NCBI GenBank assembly: GCA_023238725.1
Contig: CM041546.1
Coordinates: 13,818,528 to 13,882,527 of the forward strand
Direction of reading: 5' to 3'
Origin: Scortum barcoo
Taxonomy: Eukaryota; Chordata; Actinopteri; Centrarchiformes; Terapontidae
Length of the DNA stretch: 64,000 nt
The notes beneath the pieces are model-generated. The model was not told where the DNA came from. It did no database searches and saw only the letters and a program-made list of their open reading frames with translations. Below, piece after piece: positions 20,901-31,845 of the stretch. The first letter of the stretch is position 1. Each line of letters opens with the position of its first letter. The position numbers and the translations under genes were made by a program.

Positions 20901-23449
20901 ATAATGTTAAAAATGTCTTCATAGGAGACGTACAATAATAAAAGACTACTGTACAATAATAAAATATGTCCTCATATCTGCTTTCTACATTATATTATAT
21001 GATAAATCATTTACGAATTGTTTACTAATACTGCTTATGGAAGGTAAAATGTGACCCACACTTTATTTTAGGAGGGAGGGACTAATTTGAATAATTTATA
21101 CTAATTTTGTTAAGTAAATAGTGCAATATCTGAACTATAGAAGAAGTTAGGGAAAATGTTTAAGTATTAGACAGCACAACTTTCAAATTAAAATACCTCA
21201 ACTTTGTGTTTTTGTCCAGTACTTGAGCGAATGTATTCATCTCACCACTACCACAAAAGAAATTACACAAAATTAACTAAACACACTTTTTCTGCTGGCT
21301 GGGATATCTCTGACAATGCAGGACCTTGTGGTGGAATTTTTCTCCTGCGTAGTATTGATTCTTTTACTTAAATAATATGAAGAATCCAACAATAATGTCC
21401 TTAATCTTCCGTTCTTCTTTGACCTTCAGAGGCTCAGCCGTCCGAAGCTGATGCTGCCCGAACCTGCCTGCTGCCTGAGGAGGTCATCAACACCTTCAGC
21501 ATCCAGGGTGACGCTACAGTAGGAACCTCCATCCGCTACAGCTGCCTGTCGGGGTGAGAGAGACAGAGAAAGAGAGACAGAGAGGGGAGGGGGAGATAGG
21601 AGTTAAGGTTGCAAGTGTGTAGGCTCTGAAAACCTGAAATGATGCGAAGGTAGAAATGGAGGAAGTGAGAAGACGGGGACGGAGTGTGAAAAAGAGGGAG
21701 GGAGTGGAGGGGAGGGGAGGCTTGATTACATGAGAGGTGTTGGGGAATGACGGATGATGAGCGATGAGTGGCAGGGAATTCATTTTGATCTCCCAGCTGA
21801 CGATCTCTCCATTGAGCTAACTAGGTCATTACAGTCTAATCTTGTATTGACTCCCCTTTGCACACTGACTCATCCACAGGAGAAGATGAGCCTGAGTGGA
21901 TGTGTCAGCCAGAACTGTGCACACAACATTTAGACACTCTTGAAGAGAGGCAGAGTGGGGAAAAAAAAGGGAATCATTTGCACCTTTTTTCATCACTTTT
22001 ATTTAGCTGAAGCTCCTTAGCTGTCAATACTGTACTTGTCACACCGCCATCTGTCTCCATCATGCTCTTCCTTCCCTCCTGCAGGGCAGATATAGTGGGG
22101 AGCAGTGAAAATTTCTGCCAGGATAATCAGACCTGGCAGTATCCTCACCCCATCTGTAAAAGTAAGTGTGCACTGGCCGTGTGTGTGTGTGTGTGTGTGT
22201 ATGCGTGTTGCTTTGTCCTCACAGCCAGTGCATCCTCATGCATCTTTCAAGGTTAGTAAGAGAAGACAGGAAAGTAGTTTATGTGTGAGTGAATGAAGCA
22301 TGTTTATGTTGTATGGGATGCATTTTAAGTTGTTGTGTGCATGTGTTCATCTGTGCGTGCTGATATGTAAAAAAAGAGTGAATCAAAGAGGGAGACAGAC
22401 AAAATAAATAAATAAATAAATAAATAAAAACCACATCTTTCAAGATCCACTGCTCTGTTTCATGGTGCCTTTCTGCCATCTTGTGGTCAAATCTGGCATT
22501 GCGTGGCCTGTTCCACTGAGGGGAACGGGAAGTTCTTACAGGATGCTTCTTGCATCACGCTTTAAGTGGACTGTGACTGATCCTCGCTTTTGTTAAGGCA
22601 AAGTAGATGCTAAAAAAAATCAGGACACATCACTGCCTCAAACTTTCAGCTTCAGTGGGTGAAGGTGTCAGGAAACAACAGCCAGTAATTCCTCTTCTCT
22701 ATGTAGTAGGTCTCCTGGGTGAGTAGACTGATTATCTGCTTCTCTTGATCTCTTAGAAGTGTACTGTGAGCCTCCTCGAGAGGTGGAGCATGGCTATGTG
22801 GTGGCCGTACAGAAGACTGAATATGAAGTTGGCTTCGACATCCACTATCTTTGCAAAAAGAACTTCCTGCTGGATGGACCCCAGAAGGTCACCTGCTTGT
22901 CGAATGGTAGCTGGAGTGCATCGCCCCCCTACTGCAGAGGTGAAGGAGGGTTTAAAAGTCTTACTGCTTTGCATGTTCAATGTATGCGTTGAATGGTCCT
23001 GCACATATATCAACATTTTGTGTTTGATGCATAAATTACACTTTCACACTGTGTCTGTAATTTTTTGCAGCTCGCTGCCTCATCCCAGCTGAGCGAAGCC
23101 GTGTGATGATTGGTGGGGTGAAGCGCTGGCCGTTTGATGTTACGGATGCCATGGTTTCTCACGGCGAAAATGTCACGTTCTACTGCAAACACCCTCACAA
23201 GCAATGCAGCTTCACCGCCACCCAGACCTGCTCTGATGCAAAACTGCAGCCACCAGCCTGCTACCTTGGTAAATCTGATCCATACAAGGCCAACACTTAT
23301 CTGTGTTTGTCTATCTGTGTTTGTCTCAACAGAAAAATATTCACACACCTTCTCCCTGTTTTTCAGAGCCCACATGGTTGCAGTACAAACTTTTCCCTCA
23401 CCGGCTGGTGTCAGAGATCGAAGCATGTGAACCTGACGATGTGGAATGA
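14917..23449 (+). CDS. Secreted WAP-like and sushi protein with apolipoprotein H-like C-terminal domain, eight coding exons, 352 aa
   Basis: The coding exons are 14917-14983, 16274-16408, 16826-17017, 21430-21553, 22085-22161, 22757-22939, 23071-23268 and 23367-23449. They join in frame (1059 bp) with consistent phase-1 borders at module edges, except where one sushi module is split between exons 4 and 5 (phase 2). Seen in the protein: a signal peptide (MECALLLLSLWALTGTVS); an 8-Cys WAP-like module (residues about 25-65, CPRPCKADKDC...CLCDGQCGLSC) in which the usual adjacent Cys pair is CLC; three sushi/CCP domains (exon 3; exons 4+5; exon 6), each with four Cys and the usual Trp near the last; and an apoH domain-V-like module in exons 7-8 (CKHPHKQCSFT...TCSD...CY, then TWLQYKLF and a final Cys). 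Sushi proteins act outside the cell in complement, coagulation or lipid binding; apoH binds anionic phospholipid. The precise function is unknown. The neighbours are transcription factors, so context gives no hint. Confidence 0.85.
14984..16273 (+). other. Intron 1 of the sushi gene
   Basis: A 1.3-kb AT-rich intron without recognisable elements beyond short CATGTG/CACATG runs at 15650-15740. Confidence 0.7.
16519..16541. repeat. (TG)n microsatellite
   Basis: About 11 TG units in intron 2 of the sushi gene. Confidence 0.9.
17348..17365. repeat. Perfect 18-bp palindrome
   Basis: CAACTAAAGCTTTAGTTG reads identically on both strands. It directly follows CGCCATGG, so the left part also forms an X-box-like CCATGGCAAC. 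Confidence 0.8.
17794..17847 (+). repeat. Tandem pair of a 27-bp unit
   Basis: The sequence ACACAGATTTAACCCTTTAA followed by AACC occurs twice in succession, 27 bp apart. The second unit contains the left TTAA and terminal repeat of the MITE that follows. Confidence 0.8.
17828..18928. mobile_element. piggyBac-type nonautonomous element (MITE) with TTAA borders
   Basis: The left end is TTAA|CCCTTTAAAACC (TTAA at 17824-17827). The right end is GGTGTTAAAGGG|TTAA (TTAA at 18929-18932), so the element has imperfect terminal inverted repeats starting CCC and a TTAA target duplication. Both are hallmarks of the piggyBac superfamily. Just inside the left end, GTGTCACCGGCGACAC forms a hairpin. The roughly 1.1-kb body shows no transposase, so it would need trans-mobilisation. 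A diverged relative lies at 48581 in inverted orientation. Confidence 0.7.
19641..19662. repeat. (GT)n microsatellite
   Basis: About 11 GT units in intron 3 of the sushi gene. Confidence 0.9.
19755..19780. repeat. (TG)n microsatellite
   Basis: About 13 TG units in intron 3 of the sushi gene. Confidence 0.9.
22179..22200. repeat. (GT)n microsatellite
   Basis: About 11 GT units, 18 bp after the exon-5 donor of the sushi gene. Confidence 0.9.
22402..22429. repeat. (AAAT)n microsatellite
   Basis: About seven AAAT units in intron 5 of the sushi gene. Confidence 0.9.
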
Positions 23450-23877
23450 TGACCCTCACCCATCCGGCGCTCACTAAACTGTGTCACACCTCCTGACACA
23501 CACCAGCACCCAGAGCAGCCCTCCTCCACTCCGCCAGCTTTAACTATCTATTCTATGATTATGGTCTGTTAGAAGCTGTCTGTCCTGTGGCATCGTGGGT
23601 CTGAACAATGCTCAAACCGAGGGCGTCAATTATAATCCGTGAAGCCCCTCAAGTATTACTATGACCCTCCTCCAGCTTGAGCCAGTGCATACCGTAGATG
23701 CCAAGCATAGGCTTTTCTGATGATGTATATACAGTGCATTAATACGTGCCACATCAGTGTTTGATGCCTCCATGTAACTCAGACTGACTCTGTGATATCT
23801 CACTGTGTGATTCCCTCCTTCCTCTCTGTTGAGCCTGACGCACCAAGTCTCCATTCTTGTAAGTGTTAATGATTTGT

Positions 23878-23883
23878 AATAAA
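23878..23883 (+). terminator. Poly(A) signal of the sushi gene
   Basis: AATAAA, 430 bp after the stop codon, followed by a GT-rich stretch (GGTGTGCTCTC). This gives a short 3' UTR (23450 to about 23905). Confidence 0.6.
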
Positions 23884-24279
23884 GTAATGTCAACACGGTG
23901 TGCTCTCTGGCATCCTTTTTTTTTCTCGGGGCGCTCAGAGTCCTGCTGCATGAGTCCAGGTCTCTCCATCCTCTCTCTCTGAGCCTCGCTGCTTTTGCCT
24001 CCCGCATCTCTGACTCTCAGGCGCGCAGGGAGCCGGTCCTCGCAGGCTGCAGGTTCAACCGTGTACTCATAGGCTGAACATGGCTATTGGTCGGACCCGG
24101 TAGGCTGCGACACCATAGCAACTCCCCTTGACCCCTCCCTCCCTCGGTATTCGCAGCATCACCCTTTACACTGCACAGTCATATTTGGTCCTCCGGAAAT
24201 ATCCACAGCACGGGTAAGCCAGTCCCTATGCAGCGAGCGTCTGGGTGGAGTAGAGTTTAAAATACAGTTTTAATGTATC

Positions 24280-24900
24280 GACGGGCCGTCCGGCGCGTCC
24301 TCCGCCGGCTCTGACAGCGGGGCCGGCGGGAGACGACGGCGCGCCGGGAAAGTTTGTTCCGAAGCCGCCGGGCTGCGCTCTCGGCGCCTCGGACCCTCGG
24401 CTCTAAAATGGCTGGCTGTAGGTCCGAGGGAGCTCCGGTGAGGAGGCGCGGAGCCGCTCCACGCCGCGGCCGCCCGTAAACATCCACGTTTCTCCGCTGC
24501 GGCCGGCGTGGCGGGGGTCCGCGTTGCTCCGGGTCCGAGAGCTGTCAGGGCGCACCGGGACGATAACGGGCGTTTCGGACCTCGGACTGTGCGTAATGGC
24601 GTCCTCCGCGGCTCCGGTGCTGCTCGGTTTATCACCCCCCCCTCTCTCTCCTTTTTAGAGCAGGCTCGCGTTTACAAACCCGAGCGGAAACACAGACGTC
24701 GCTCCGACGTGTGGAAGTGAAACGTTTTGTGATTTCGTGCCGCATGTGGATGAAACAGAGAGAGAGAGAGAGGAAATGTTTCGCTCACATCACTCGGACC
24801 CGTCTATGCTCCGGTTCGTCTCACTGAACGATCCGCGGCTCCGGTCGACCCCCCTCCTCTTCTTTGAGAGGTTTTTCTGAGGCAGGATTTAGGATCACGT
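24280..24900 (+). promoter_or_regulatory. CpG-island promoter and probable noncoding first exon of znf524
   Basis: Very GC- and CpG-rich sequence, unlike the AT-rich flanks, with repeated CCGCCG and CGGCGCG stretches. An inverted CCAAT (CTATTGG) lies upstream at about 24082. No TATA box. A donor-like AC|GTAAGG at about 24899 could end a noncoding exon that joins the acceptor at 25223-25224. The start of the transcript is inferred. Confidence 0.6.
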
Positions 24901-25155
24901 AAGGTAACCGACACAATTAAGTGGACGGTGTGAGGAGGAGGTGGAGGAGGTGGGGAGGGGGTCAAATGAGTCGATCATCACATCGGGCTGAGGAGTTAAG
25001 TCTGCTTCTTCTGCAGGCTGCTGCTCATATCAGCAAAAATAATCACTGGCTTTTGCACCTAACTTGACCCCAATAATCACAGTTGAGACATCTTCCTCCA
25101 AACATCCCAGGATTTTATAAAAAAAAAAAAAAAAAAAACTCCTTTGCTCCCATCC

Positions 25156-25161
25156 CACGTG
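25156..25161 (+). promoter_or_regulatory. E-box CACGTG upstream of the znf524 coding exon
   Basis: A perfect CACGTG in the intron before the start codon. A single site could be chance. Confidence 0.3.
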
Positions 25162-25248
25162 TTTATTTCTGTGCTAGTTTTGCCACTCTAAGCTCTAACT
25201 TGTTATTTTATTCCTGTTTTATAGAAATATAAATGGGTATGCCCCAAA

Positions 25249-28200
25249 ATGGATTCTCAGTTGGCTTCAGTCCTGACCAGTGGCAGCCTGGATGTCCAAA
25301 ATGGCAGCCAGTGTGCAGAGGGACCAGGGCCGGTGACAGAGGTTTTCCTGGACCCAAAGGAGAAAAAGTCCCTCGGTGCTGCACCAGGTAACCTCCAGCC
25401 GTGCCCTGTCACAGCAGCAGTGACCATCAGACAAGATGCTCTGTCAATCAATGGGAAAAAGCCAGAGGAGGGCGGGACTTCTAAGCCAGCCTCTCAGGAA
25501 ACAAGCAAGATTGGTGGGTTCAGACAGCCAATTACAGTAAAGACTGGAGTGCCTGTGTCTCGCAGCCGACCAATCAGACTCAAAATTGTTGTTCCCCCGC
25601 GGTGCAAGAGGCCAATCACACACTCTGCCATCAGCCTGACCAAAGAGTTTGCTCGCTCACATTTTAGGAGACCTGTTTCTGACTCATCTGGAGCAGTGAT
25701 CACTGACGAAAACAGGAGTAAAATTCAAACATCTGCTGTTAAGAATGAAGAAGCTAATGAGGAAGTTGCCTCTCAAAGGGTTGAAGAGGCCAAACCAGAA
25801 TCATTCCAGGAGACAGAGACAGAGGGAGGGGGGAAAAGGTGCAAAGAGGAATATGATTTGGGGGCTAAAATTATCCACACTGATGGATCAGAAACATCTT
25901 TAATCTCAAGCACTAATACGGTGAATACACTGAGCCAGCAGGAGATTAAAGAGGAGGCTACACAAGGAAAAGTTGAGGGAAATATTCCTCTAATTTTGCA
26001 AGAAATGGACTTGAAGTCTTGCAAGAGGTTTGATGAGGTGGGGATGGAGGAACAGACAGAGCCGCTGGACCTGAGTTTGCCCAAGAAAAGGGAGAGTCGA
26101 GAGAGGTGGTGCGGCCGCTTTCTGGACGACTCTGGCTGCGAGAGCTCGCTGATCATGGAAGTGGATGAATACGAGGGAGAAGGAGACAGAGATATAGTAG
26201 AGGAGGACGATGTGTGCGAGGGAGGGGACGGCACAGAGGCGCTCGAAGACTCCCTCCTGTCCCCCTCTTTCTTTTCCACGTCTGTCTTCACCTCCCTCTC
26301 CTCCATAGAGTGCGACACAGAAAACCTCCTTCTCATAGACGACCAGGGAATCCCGTATACTCTCAGTCCAGATGGACTCAAAGTGCCGCAGGTCGACACT
26401 TCCACGTCAGAGGATCCTCAGTCAGATCAGGCTAATTCGGCAGAGGTGGAAGGGAGGGGGTCACCGCTGTTGGTCCCGTCAGCAGATCCCTGCCTCAGCC
26501 AAAGTTTAGATAATGCACTAAATGCACCTTTTGATGATCTTCACCCCCCACCCACCCCTGCTACTGATTCTCCGTCACTAGGTGTTGATCAGGCAAAGAC
26601 TCCCGAAGTCTTCACGGGACTGGTTACAAGTTCAGATCCCTCTAAGGCCTCAGAGCAGAGTGTTATACCTGTTCAGGAGACTAATGCTGTTCTGCCCCCT
26701 TCCCTTCCCTCCTCTGGGGTGTCAGTTCCCACCCAACCCATTCAGATCCTCACAAACCCCTCTGCCAACGCTCCCATTCTCCTCCTGTCGCCCTCGTCCT
26801 CCTCTCCTCAGCTCTCCCCTGCTCCTTTGGGTCTCACCCTTCCCCTTTCGGTCACTCAGACCTCACGCGGTGCTTCAGCCCCTATGTTTCTTCTCCTTTC
26901 ATCCGTACCTTCATCCTCCGGTGACCCCACCTCCACCCCCATCGCTGTCCTGGACCCCTCGACTGGTCAGTTGTCCCAGATCACAGCGGCCTCGGCCCCG
27001 ATCTCCCTCCCTCTGCCCTCTGGTCAGGTGGGTGCGGTAGGGTCACCTCTGCCCACGCTGTCTCACCCCGTCATCAGGCTGAGCCCCAATAACCCCCCCG
27101 TCATCCTGTCAGGAGTGAATAATCTAAACTCCGGCTCTGTTCTCACCTCCCTCTCAGCCCGTTCGTCCTCACCTGCTCCTCAAAGTGACGGCAACGGCGC
27201 GACTCCCCTCCTCCATCCCCAAATCAGCTCTTCTGACTCAAACCCTGGAAGTGAAGCCATATCTGCTGAAGAAGTCTCAAATGACAACAACAAGCCATCA
27301 ACTTTTCCAGCCTCCTCTCCAGGCCTGCAGTCTGCTAGTTTGACCTACGACCCCTTAGCTCAGCCCAGCTCAGAGGCCCAGTCGCCAGCCTCAGAGCCCC
27401 GATTTGACCCGTCTGACCTGCACTCACAACACTTACCTCTGGATGATCATATTTACTTCTCCAACGCTGCTGCTCCCCCCTCCCCTCCCATCGGACCCAT
27501 TCTACCCTCTGGTAAGCTCGAACCCCTCGACCCGCTGGACCCGCTCTCCCCAGCGGCCTCACCCAACACCATGGGCCCCCGCAGGGTGCTGTATTGCCAG
27601 CTGTGCCCACGGGTCTTCTTTTACCTCTCCGACCTTGAGCGCCACGCCATCACTCACTCACAGAAGAAGCCGCATGTTTGCCAGCAATGCGGCAAAGCCT
27701 TCAAACGCTCCAGCCATCTGCAGGTCAGTGCAAACTAATGATGATCGTTTCAGTGACTGTTAAACCTGCGATAACTGAACTGATTTTTGACCACTCAAGC
27801 TGTAAAGACACAATTCTGACATTTTATCAGATTTTAAGTTTAAATTTAGCAAACAGCTGCTTATTTACACACCCAGCAGACATGTAACATTTATTCAGAG
27901 TCAGGTTTGTAACCGGCTGATGTATAAGTTCAATATTCACTCTACTTTTAGCAGTTTTCATCAGCTCTTGTGGTAAATACCTGGCTCCGTAGCTGCTAAA
28001 TGCTCCAGTATGTTCACCAGCTATTTGCCGACTAGACCTGTTTGCGGTTAGGTGCCGGGCAGGTAATGTGCAGTTCGTTTTCAGAGGTTTTTAGCTGGGC
28101 ATGGCGCTATAAGAGCAGTTAGAGTGAACCAAAACTGTAAAGTTGCAGGTAAATCACAACAAAGACCTGTAAGATGCTACTAAGCTAACGTAGTGCTGAG

Positions 28201-28718
28201 GATAACAGAATAACATAAGTTGGGTGTCTTTGTGAGTTCAAGTAGTCATGTGATCCATTGTTGGCATGAAAATATAGAGTTTAACTGCTTAGAAAAAAAA
28301 GTGCTGGGTAATATTTTCATGGATGTTGTTTCCTCAACAGAGACACAAGCACATCCACACGGGCCAGAGGAACTTTGTGTGCCCCATCTGTGCCAAACGT
28401 TTCAGGGAGGCCGGTGAGCTTCAGCGCCACCAAAGGGTCCACACGGGAGAGAAACCCTACCAGTGCCAACTCTGCCACACGCGCTTCGCGGAGCGCAACT
28501 GTACGCTACGCCGCCACACCAAACGCAAACACCCTTACCACCAAGTAGCCATGGAAATGCTGAATGAGAGAAGAGGAGGCGGGCGGGGAGACGGGGGAGA
28601 TGGGGGAGGCGGTGGCGGCGGTGGGGGATCTGGAGTGCAGGAGGAAGAGGAGAGTGCTGAGTGGTACAGCTCCACTGTGTCTAATTTGGATAACTCAGAG
28701 TCTGAGGTGGAAACGTAA
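25249..28718 (+). CDS. znf524: Zinc finger protein 524-like, two coding exons, 950 aa
   Basis: The coding exons are 25249-27723 and 28341-28718. Identification rests on two stretches shared with mammalian ZNF524: LLLIDDQGIPYT (residues 360-371) and the finger array. Finger 1 starts at residue 782 (YCQLC...YLSDLERHAITH). Finger 2 is HVCQQCGKAFKRSSHLQ|RHKHIH, with the intron inside it. Finger 3 has FREAGELQRHQRVHTGEKP, and finger 4 ends TLRRHTKRKH. A CtBP-type motif PLDLS is at 272-276 within an acidic N-terminal half. Residues about 480-760 are Ser/Pro-rich. The tail after finger 4 is poly-Gly then acidic. It is probably a nuclear DNA-binding regulator, and the PLDLS motif suggests repression (inference). 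Human ZNF524 has about 264 aa, so this protein is more than three times longer. The start ATG lies in CCAAAATGG context, 24 bp after the acceptor. If the intron were retained, the protein would end within finger 2 after VSAN. Confidence 0.85.
27960..28205. repeat. Dispersed teleost-type repeat, copy 1
   Basis: Lies within the znf524 intron. Blocks such as TGTTCACCAG, GGTGCCGGGCAGGTA, GTGCAGT, AACCAAAACTGTAAAG and GACCTGTAAGATGCTA align in order with 50,420-50,630 (TGTTCACTAG, GGTGCTGGGCGGGTA, GTACAGT, AACCAAAACCGTAAAG, GACCTGAAAGCTGCTA). The same kind of sequence is familiar from many fish genomes. No coding capacity. Confidence 0.65.
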
Positions 28719-29460
28719 AGAGTTTCAAAGTGAGGGGAACGAGGACGAGATTGGCAGCCTGATCACACGTAACTCGAGTTAAACACTAAACGTTCCTCAT
28801 TAATTAACAAACAAGGGAGCACTTGCAATATTTATTTCAATGTTTTTAAGGTAATTTATTTATATGAATGTATATTATTCCCATTCCATTCAGTGGTCCA
28901 AAAATACAGCCTTCAGAGTGATACATGATTTTGACATGAGCTCTCCTGTATAAAAAAAGACTAAGAAAGGGAAAGATCGTGCTTGAAATCATGTTTTTTT
29001 ATGTGAGTTCAAAATATGAATTAGACTGCTAACATGAAGTTGTATTCCCATACAATCCATGACTAAAAACCCTCAAGTGCTCAGAAAAGAAGGATAACTT
29101 ATTTACTCAAAACAATTCTCTGCTCTAGTTGTAAATATAGAGAGTACTATTTGTAAGAGCTGCACTTCTGCACTATCTTATGTGAAAGATGTGATCTATC
29201 TTTCTTACCGTCAGAGACACTGTGAGTCATTTGCACTTGTTTTATGTCAACTCGATATCACTTTTCTTTGTACATTGTGAAGGAAAATGCTTTCTTTCTT
29301 TGTTTTGCAGTCATTTTTATGTATTTAATTCATATCATGTAAGAGTTTGACCAAATGTTTTGCTTTATTCTAACATAAACACTATATTAAGATTTTTTGT
29401 TTAATGTGAATTATGTTAACTTATTTGAATTAAATTTTAACTTTATCTTTGTCCCATCTT
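28719..29460 (+). other. znf524 3' UTR (probable)
   Basis: AT-rich sequence after the TAA at 28716-28718. The best hexamer is the variant ATTAAA at 29429-29434, followed by a T-rich run. The end is inferred. Confidence 0.4.
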
Positions 29461-31330
29461 CTTTCCCAGCTTTCTTCTTCTTTGGTGTCTTTTCCATGCA
29501 AAAGAATTGGAGTATATTTAATGTGGCTTTTCATAAAAAGATTTTAATCACATAACTCTCCTTAGTAATGAGCAGCTAGGGCCAGGGTCCATATCTCTCC
29601 TCTAATTTAAGATGATCTTCACAGTTGATTCTCTTTTCTACATTAATCACCAAAGACGAGACCAGACTTTACACAGATCTCTGTGAAGAGAGAAAAAAAT
29701 GAAGATACCTGATATATATCTGCTGGACTGCCTCTAGGGAGTAATTGAGTTTGTAAGACAGTCCCCTGTTTTTTTTTTGCACTCTCTCAATTTTCTGCTC
29801 CATTTAAGCCACTGAGCCTAACAGAGCTAAGCTCAAGATAAGCTATTAAATACTGTATCGCTCAAATGACCTGACTGGGTCCTCATGGCCGTTCCATTCC
29901 TTATGTTCACGCTGGCCATTGTGCGAATAGAGACGCTTCGGCATGCTGAAAGGTCTGTGCTAAGCTCCATTGTATTTTAGTTTGGCAAACTTACTTTTGG
30001 GGGTCAGTGAAAGGAGAGAAGTGTCGACTGTGTGAAGAGCAAAGGTTAACCAAGCAGTTTCTCTGGGAATGGAGAATGTGTTGCCCAGAGACGCTCTGCT
30101 CCTGGAGATAGAGGAGTTTTTGCTCTGGTAAAAATGTAAGAGCAGGCGTTCAATGCAGTTACTTTCACTTTTTTACCTTTAACTGAATATATAACTTGCA
30201 ACCCACAGAAATAGTCTGTACTGTGCTAAAACAATACTCACACATCCATCTGCATTTCTGTGTAGTTATTGGTCGCCTTAATTGTTCTTTTTGTCCACAC
30301 TGGCGGTAAGAGGATCCCCTCCTAATGCTATTGCAGCTTACAAGATGGGCGACAAAATCATGGTCGAGCATATAAATGCATTTCAAACGTCAGCCGTCAG
30401 TTAATATGAATCTTCAGTAGTCTTGACTGTGACAAAACAAATCAGTGTCTTTCAAAGTTGCATACTTTTCAGCACAGAATTCCCTCTTAGAGCAAAGAAA
30501 CACTGTCTGTGGAGACAAAAAGGGTGATTTTGTACTGAAAAGACTAACTGCAGAATATTCCCACTTGATTTAGCAATATCATATCATATCAGTTTTATCT
30601 ATATAAAAAAGGACTGTTTGTTCCCCATATCTTCCACTGGAGACATGTAAAGAAGGGATCTCTACAGGGCCAGTATGAACAGGAAGAAAGAGTGCACCAA
30701 CAAATAACCTACGACCTACATATGGGCTTTAGATAGACCTTACAAATGTGAAGTTGGAAAAACTGAGCAGATCTGCTTTATGGTGAAATTGATTCACAGG
30801 ATTTTTGAAGCAATAAAAAAAAATAAAGCAATCCTTTCAAAGTGGAGAAATACCTTAAAACCAGCTTCCAGGGTAGTTTTGTTAAATTATTGCAGACTTC
30901 TAGGTATTTGTTTTGTTTTTGATTAGCATCCTTTAAGCTGTCCTTCCAGCACAAAATCTGTCTTATTTTGTCAAGTATAAAACTGCCAAAATAGAAGAAA
31001 AATGAAATGAAGAATGATGATCTGACATAGGCGCCCACAAAAATGTATTCATTACATCATCACATTGAAAATATTATTATATAATAATTCAAGGTTGTAA
31101 TAAATACTGTTTCACACACAAAAACACAGTAAAACACAATTTATTTACATGTAAAGTGCTTTTATCCAATCTTGTTTTTCTTATAAAGTCATTGTTTATG
31201 TCTACAGATAAAGACACTTACAGCTGTTTTTTTCAGCTTGTCTCTACATACAAACATACATACAAAGAACATTTTATGCAACTATATTATAGAATAACAT
31301 ACTCAGCCTATTTACCCATGAATAAGTCAA
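29461..31330. other. Intergenic, no gene seen
   Basis: AT-rich DNA without recognisable ORFs or RNA genes between znf524 and the dispersed repeat that follows. Confidence 0.5.
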
Positions 31331-31339
31331 CTATTGCGC

Positions 31340-31845
31340 TGGACCACAGGCCGTCCTGGGACCCCTCTCTATACAGGCTGTCACTGCCTTATTCAGACGT
31401 TGATCTGGATCTTTGTCCCATGAGATACGTCCTCTCCTCTTCTCCCTCCTCTCTCCCTAGTCTGCATCTGTGCATTTGTCTCTCCTCTCTGTGTGAATGC
31501 AGTTGTTCTCTTCTGTGTTTATGTGGCCTGTCCTTGTTCCAGGCCTCAGGTTGTGTAGCTCAGATCCTACTTACTGAGCAACATCTGAAGCTGTGCAATG
31601 TTCTCCAGGATCCATCCTTCACTGCTGTTTTGCATTTTTGTCATCATAATTGTGTGATTACTTGTTGCTGACCTTTCCATCCTGGGAGAGAAAGCCCTCC
31701 TTGGTTGCTCCTCCTTAAGTTTCCTTAATTTTCTACTTTTTGTGGGCCGGTAGGTGCTATATATTGTACAGATTGTATAGCCCCTTGCTGCAAATTGTGG
31801 TTTGTGAAATTATATATAAATAAAATTAACTTGACTTAAACTTTC
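31340..31845 (+). mobile_element. Decayed dispersed element with AATAAAATTAACTTGACTT tail
   Basis: The right part has the order CCTGGGAGAGAAAGCCCTCC, CTTAAGTTTCCTTAATTTTC, TTGTGGTTTGTGAAATTATA and finally AATAAAATTAACTTGACTT. This is the layout of a very common teleost repeat whose copies end in 'ATAAATAAAATTGACTTGA'-type tails. The left border is uncertain. No intact ORF. Confidence 0.6.

Larger units (their letters stand above)
17018..21429 (+). other. Intron 3 of the sushi gene
   Basis: The largest intron of the gene (4.4 kb). It contains an 18-bp perfect palindrome, a piggyBac-type MITE, two GT microsatellites and a pyrimidine-rich tract at about 19850-19925. No additional sushi exon was recognised in it. 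Confidence 0.7.

Noticed and set aside
25773..26405. 210-aa minus-strand frame inside the znf524 coding exon
   Set aside because: Antisense shadow of a long coding exon; no independent features.
31156..31671. 171-aa frame overlapping the decayed element
   Set aside because: Not similar to transposase or reverse transcriptase as far as I can read; chance frame in repeat-derived DNA.
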